From Rhodocyclaceae bacterium (lineage in GTDB: Bacteria; Pseudomonadota; Gammaproteobacteria; Burkholderiales; Rhodocyclaceae): a stretch of DNA of 7,310 nucleotides. How positions within the stretch are numbered: position 1 is the first letter of the stretch; every line of letters starts with the position of its first letter. This document shows, one piece after another, positions 4,861 to 7,310 of this stretch. The notes under the pieces are model-generated. The model ran no database searches. It saw nothing but the letters and a program-made list of their open reading frames with translations, and was not told the origin of the DNA. The stretch lies in the NCBI GenBank assembly GCA_030689585.1, contig JAUYFZ010000006.1:1-7310 (forward strand), written 5' to 3'. A program made the translations under genes and the position numbers.

Positions 4861-6516
4861 TCAACGCACTACCGTAGGGCGAAGAAAGATCACCAGCTCC
4901 GTTTTTCGCCAAGAATCATCCCTGCTTTTAAAAAGTTCGCCGATGATCGGCAAACTGGACAAACCGGGAACCACACTGTCGGCATCCTCCGTGGCATCTT
5001 CCATCAGGCCGCCCATGACGGCCACCTGACCGCTCATGATGCGAATCATCGTTTCCATCTCCCGTGTGCGGATGACGGGAATTTTGCTCGTGATATTGTT
5101 TTTCTTAAGATCTGGATTCGGATCATCAACTTCAGCATATTTGCGGGAAATGCTGGGGCGAACGTTGATCAATACAATATCGTCTTCGCTGATTTGCGGC
5201 GTGACATTCATCACCAAGCCGACCGGAACGGAATGAAGATTGGTCGTGTACGTCGTTGTCGTCACGGTTTGATTGGCGACTGTGTCGGCTTTGATGGTGA
5301 AGTAAACGAGGTTATCCACCACCTTGAGAACCGCCGTCTGATTGTTGATCACGGAGAGCTTCGGACTGGAAAGCACACGAACAGTCCCAAAGGTTTCAAG
5401 AAGTCGAAGACTGGCGGCAAAAACACTGCTCCCTGCGACACGTCGAGCCGTGAGTGTCAGTAATCCCGCTCCCGTAACGGCTGCGCCACTTTGCACAACA
5501 TCCAGACCACTGGCGGTGGCATTCGACCGCATCCGGCTCCAGTCGATCCCTTGCTGATAGCGTTCGTTTAATGTCACCTCGGCGACGGTCGCTTCGATCA
5601 ACACCTGTCGCCTGGCGGACGACATGACAGCCAGTAAAAACTCTCGAATCTTCTCGTGCTGACGGAAAGTCGCCCGTACCGACACAAGACCGGATTCCGG
5701 ATTGACAATCACGGCAGCCGCCTCTCGAAATGTCGCCTTTCGAACTAGGGTGGGCACTTCAAGTGGAACGCCCTGCGCACCTTGGACACCCTGAACACCT
5801 TGGACACCTTCTGGGCGAGGCACGCGCTCCGTCACCGTCTCACTGGAACCATCGGGCAGTATCTTGTCCGTTTCACGCAAAAGTTCTTTGATGTTGCGTT
5901 CTAACGTTTCCCAGAAACGATTCTGTCCCCGATTGTCGATTCGGGTGAGCGAATTGTTGCCGGTATTCCCCGCATTGCCAGTACCTCCTGTGGCCGCGCC
6001 CATGCCGGTCACGGCGATTTGGGTCGTCACACTCACCGACCCGGTGGTATCCCGCGACATGTTGACGTAATCCACTTTGTAAAGGTGCAAATACGGCGTA
6101 TCCGGCATGACAGCCAGATTCTGACCGTCCATTTCCCAACGCAATTCCACCTGTCGCGCCAGTCTTGATAACAATTGCGGCAGAGTTTGATCAACGGCAT
6201 TGAGTGTCACCGCGCCTTCGATACCGGGATGAATATCCACGTTGATTTTTGCATCGCGTGCCAATGCAAACAGCAAATCCTGAATTCGAACTTTATTGAC
6301 GATGACGGTATAGGTTTCAGCCTTTTTATCGACGGGTAAAGCCGTCGGCATGACCGGTGCAACCGGGGTTGTCAACAAAGGTTCACGCAATGGTGCTTCA
6401 ATACGCTGTCCGACATCCTCTGCCAGACTCAAGTGATCCCGTGAAACAGGCGGAGGCCGCAGAACACTACAGGAGGCCACTACGACAAATGACAGCAGTA
6501 TGACAACAGAGCGCAT
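4861..6516 (-). CDS. mshL: MSHA-type pilus secretin, lipoprotein (MshL-like)
   Basis: This is the outer-membrane secretin, a multimeric gated pore through which a type IV pilus of the MSHA class leaves the cell. With the ATG at 6516 it has 551 residues, close to known MshL lengths. Residues 1-16 form a lipoprotein signal ending in the lipobox VASC (Cys16). Residues about 70-125 are an STN-like N-domain (VRIQDLLFALARDAKINVDI). A Gly/Asn/Thr-rich stretch covers about 168-200, and a collagen-like run of GVQ triplets covers 237-250. Residues about 260-300 resemble a Secretin_N (KH-like) domain. The secretin core covers about 305-551, with LIEATVAEV, VPVGLVMNVTPQI, SGQVAVMGGLMED, VPGLSSLPIIGELF and the terminal TELVIFLRPTVV. 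The next gene starts 2 nt after the stop. PilQ and GspD are alternatives, but the lipobox, size and neighbours favour MshL. Confidence 0.9.
   Translation of the reverse strand: MRSVVILLSFVVVASCSVLRPPPVSRDHLSLAEDVGQRIEAPLREPLLTTPVAPVMPTALPVDKKAETYTVIVNKVRIQDLLFALARDAKINVDIHPGIEGAVTLNAVDQTLPQLLSRLARQVELRWEMDGQNLAVMPDTPYLHLYKVDYVNMSRDTTGSVSVTTQIAVTGMGAATGGTGNAGNTGNNSLTRIDNRGQNRFWETLERNIKELLRETDKILPDGSSETVTERVPRPEGVQGVQGVQGAQGVPLEVPTLVRKATFREAAAVIVNPESGLVSVRATFRQHEKIREFLLAVMSSARRQVLIEATVAEVTLNERYQQGIDWSRMRSNATASGLDVVQSGAAVTGAGLLTLTARRVAGSSVFAASLRLLETFGTVRVLSSPKLSVINNQTAVLKVVDNLVYFTIKADTVANQTVTTTTYTTNLHSVPVGLVMNVTPQISEDDIVLINVRPSISRKYAEVDDPNPDLKKNNITSKIPVIRTREMETMIRIMSGQVAVMGGLMEDATEDADSVVPGLSSLPIIGELFKSRDDSWRKTELVIFLRPTVVR
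5772..5807 (-). repeat. 9-bp tandem repeat (4 units), collagen-like GVQ
   Basis: Four 9-bp units on the plus strand (CCTGCGCAC, CTTGGACAC, CCTGAACAC, CTTGGACAC) encode Gly-Val/Ala-Gln triplets at about residues 237-249 of the secretin. They lie in a low-complexity linker between the N-terminal domains and the secretin core. Units differ mainly by synonymous changes. Confidence 0.88.
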
Positions 6517-6776
6517 CAACGGCTCCTGAACACGTCCTGAATGGTGACAGCATCAAGAATATTGTCTGTCCATTTCTCTATCTGTTCTAACGTGGCATTG
6601 CGCAGATAAATTTGCGTCGCATCGTCTAGCGTACCAAAACGCCTAGTCATCTGACGACCCAATACGGCAGTTTCACCCTGCTGCATTCCTTGCTGCATTC
6701 CACGTTGCATTCCCTTCCGATCGGCCTCTTCGAACCAGCCTTCTATTCTTTCTGCCAACATGGTATCCGCCTCCAT
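6516..6776 (-). CDS. DUF4351-domain fragment (86 aa, still open)
   Basis: This is the part of the Rpn-family remnant that is still an open frame. It reads MEADTMLAERIEGWFEE, then a GMQRGMQQGMQQGE linker, then a DUF4351-like domain of about 55 residues with RQMTRRFG, LEQIEKWTDNIL and VFRSR. The second ATG, at 6761, is the better start: GGAGG at 6770-6774 lies 8 nt upstream of it, whereas the first ATG (6776) has no ribosome-binding sequence. That start gives an 81-residue product. The TGA stop overlaps the secretin ATG by one base (TGATG), so translation of this fragment could feed ribosomes into the secretin gene. DUF4351 is the usual C-terminal tail of these nucleases; no function is known for it alone. 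The open frame is certain, but whether the product matters is not. Confidence 0.6.
   Translation of the reverse strand: MEADTMLAERIEGWFEEADRKGMQRGMQQGMQQGETAVLGRQMTRRFGTLDDATQIYLRNATLEQIEKWTDNILDAVTIQDVFRSR
6523..6527 (-). promoter_or_regulatory. Ribosome-binding site of the secretin gene
   Basis: AGGAG on the minus strand, 6 nt before the ATG at 6516. The TTG codon immediately upstream (6519) would leave only 3 nt of spacing, so this site selects the ATG. Confidence 0.75.
6681..6716 (-). repeat. 12-bp tandem repeat (3 units) encoding GMQQ
   Basis: Three 12-bp units on the plus strand (CTGCATTCCTTG, CTGCATTCCACG, TTGCATTCCCTT) encode Gly-Met-Gln-Arg/Gln repeats on the minus strand. They form the Gln-rich linker just before DUF4351. 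Such QG-rich linkers of variable repeat number are typical of Rpn-family proteins. Confidence 0.85.
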
Positions 6777-6781
6777 TAGAT

Positions 6782-6798
6782 CGTTGATCGCATCAACG
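6782..6798. repeat. 17-nt palindrome at the frameshift site
   Basis: CGTTGAT-CGC-ATCAACG: perfect 7-bp arms around a 3-nt loop. It coincides with the point where the upstream frame of the Rpn-family remnant ends and the downstream frame begins, which suggests it marks the deletion joint. Confidence 0.7.
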
Positions 6799-6960
6799 GA
6801 CGCTGTGCTTCATCTTTGAGCATCTCATCCAATGCTTGCAATACATAACAAAAAACTTCAGGTGTTCTTCCGTGTTCTAGTCGGAAAACAGCATCGACTA
6901 CAGTGCGTACAGTACCTAGTGGATGAAATTTCAACCGAGCCTCGTCAATCAGATGGTCTT

Positions 6961-7053
6961 TGGCGGAGACGCAGGGATTCGAACCCTGGATCCAGGTTTT
7001 GCCCAGATGCGCCCTTAGCAGGGGCGTGCCTTCGACCGCTCGGCCACGTCTCC
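6961..7053 (-). tRNA. tRNA-Ser (anticodon GCU)
   Basis: A complete 93-nt class II tRNA. The acceptor stem pairs GGAGACG with CGTCTCC, followed by discriminator G and an encoded CCA at 6961-6963. The D-arm starts TGGCCGAGCGG. The anticodon loop reads CTGCTAA inside a CGCCC/GGGCG stem, giving anticodon GCU for AGC/AGU serine codons. A long variable arm, as expected for tRNA-Ser, follows, and the T-arm contains GGTTCGAATCC. It sits 19 bp after lysC. A remnant of an Rpn-family gene begins immediately after the CCA, and no terminator hairpin is visible between them. Confidence 0.97.
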
Positions 7054-7072
7054 AAAGAAGGCGAATGATACT

Positions 7073-7310
7073 CTAACTTGAGGCTTGATCCAGCCCAAAG
7101 GTTCTATGCAGGACACGAACGGCGAGTTCTAGGTATTTTTCGTCGACCACGACGGAGATTTTGATCTCCGATGTGGAGATCATCTGGATGTTGATTCCTT
7201 CGTCAGCCAATGCACGGAACATCTTGCTGGCGATACCCGGATGGGATCGCATACCTACGCCGACGGCTGACACCTTGCAGATTTTGTTGTCTCCCGTGAT
7301 GGAGCGAGCA
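7073..7310 (-). CDS. lysC: Aspartate kinase, C-terminal ACT domain (partial)
   Basis: This is the 3' end of the gene for aspartate kinase, which phosphorylates L-aspartate in the cytoplasm as the first step of lysine, threonine and methionine synthesis. The gene runs off the right edge; 78 codons and a TAG stop are visible. The frame stays open to the edge, so an apparent GTG start at 7273 is internal. The visible protein is the final regulatory ACT domain, with the family signatures [33 protein letters not shown] and [15 protein letters not shown]. These match the roughly 410-residue Pseudomonas-type LysC rather than the E. coli LysC or ThrA forms. ACT domains in this family bind lysine and/or threonine for feedback inhibition. 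A tRNA-Ser gene lies 19 bp downstream with no terminator visible between them, so cotranscription is likely. Identification is firm; the allosteric ligand is not shown. Confidence 0.96.
   Translation of the reverse strand, partial: ARSITGDNKICKVSAVGVGMRSHPGIASKMFRALADEGINIQMISTSEIKISVVVDEKYLELAVRVLHRTFGLDQASS

Larger units (their letters stand above)
6516..6958 (-). pseudogene. Remnant of an Rpn/YhgA-like nuclease-family gene
   Basis: Conceptual translation beginning 2 nt after the tRNA 3' end gives DHLIDEARLKFHPLGTV and then VVDAVFRLEHGRTPEVFCYV, which resembles the later part of Rpn-family (YhgA-like, PD-(D/E)XK) recombination-promoting nucleases. Downstream comes a segment like EADTMLAERIEGWFEE, a GMQQ repeat and a DUF4351 tail. 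The N-terminal catalytic half, usually about 150-200 residues, is absent. The two halves lie in different frames: the upstream frame reaches a TAA shortly after the codons RPLMR, and the downstream frame picks up near 6785-6795. From memory of the family, about 20-30 residues between LMR and DLMEADTML also seem to be missing, so an internal deletion with frameshift is more likely than a single-base error. Nuclease activity is not expected. Family assignment is from recognition by eye. Confidence 0.72.

Noticed and set aside
4684..5463. A 259-residue plus-strand open frame
   Set aside because: It is antisense to the secretin and platform genes, shows no recognisable domain and is explained by codon bias of the true genes.

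Overview
The window looks like a proteobacterial, probably gammaproteobacterial, chromosome. The lysC tail is of the Pseudomonas type, a tRNA-Ser(GCU) follows lysC, and an MSHA-like type IV pilus assembly module is present. No genus can be named. Every gene lies on the minus strand, so the functional order runs from high to low coordinates. GC content is roughly 50-55% across the pilus genes and lower (about 40-47% in lines sampled by eye) in the last gene, 25-921.

Right end (7310 to 6516): the last 78 codons of aspartate kinase (lysC) are followed 19 bp later by a complete tRNA-Ser(GCU) with encoded CCA. Directly against the tRNA 3' end is the degraded C-terminal part of an Rpn/YhgA-like PD-(D/E)XK nuclease-family gene. 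It has lost its N-terminus and part of its middle and carries a frameshift, but keeps an intact DUF4351 tail. That tail ends in a TGATG junction with the next gene.

Centre (6516 to 2321): three tightly spaced genes encode an MshL-like lipoprotein secretin, a GspF/PilC/MshG-like inner-membrane platform protein, and an MshI-like fused PilM/PilN-type protein. After a repeat-filled gap come an MshJ-like (PilO-type) protein and a small exported MshK-like protein, overlapping by ATGA. Together they would form the outer-membrane pore, the inner-membrane platform and the periplasmic alignment complex of an MSHA-type pilus. No ATPase, prepilin or prepilin peptidase gene is in the window.

Left end (1165 to 1): a conserved-looking protein of unknown function (298 aa) follows the last repeat and does not resemble a pilus protein.

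The most unusual structure is a family of short, TTAA-bounded, non-coding elements: copy A at 965-1118, copy B at 2003-2168 and a divergent copy C at 2165-2318. B and C sit in tandem and share one TTAA. A is inverted relative to both, so A and B flank the mshJ-mshK pair as inverted repeats. The elements meet the gene ends exactly. B supplies the only start codons and the ribosome-binding sequence for the mshJ-like gene, and A supplies the stop codon of the mshK-like gene. Copies A and B hold two near-perfect hairpins and a strong G-quadruplex motif, whereas C keeps the ends but has a different core.
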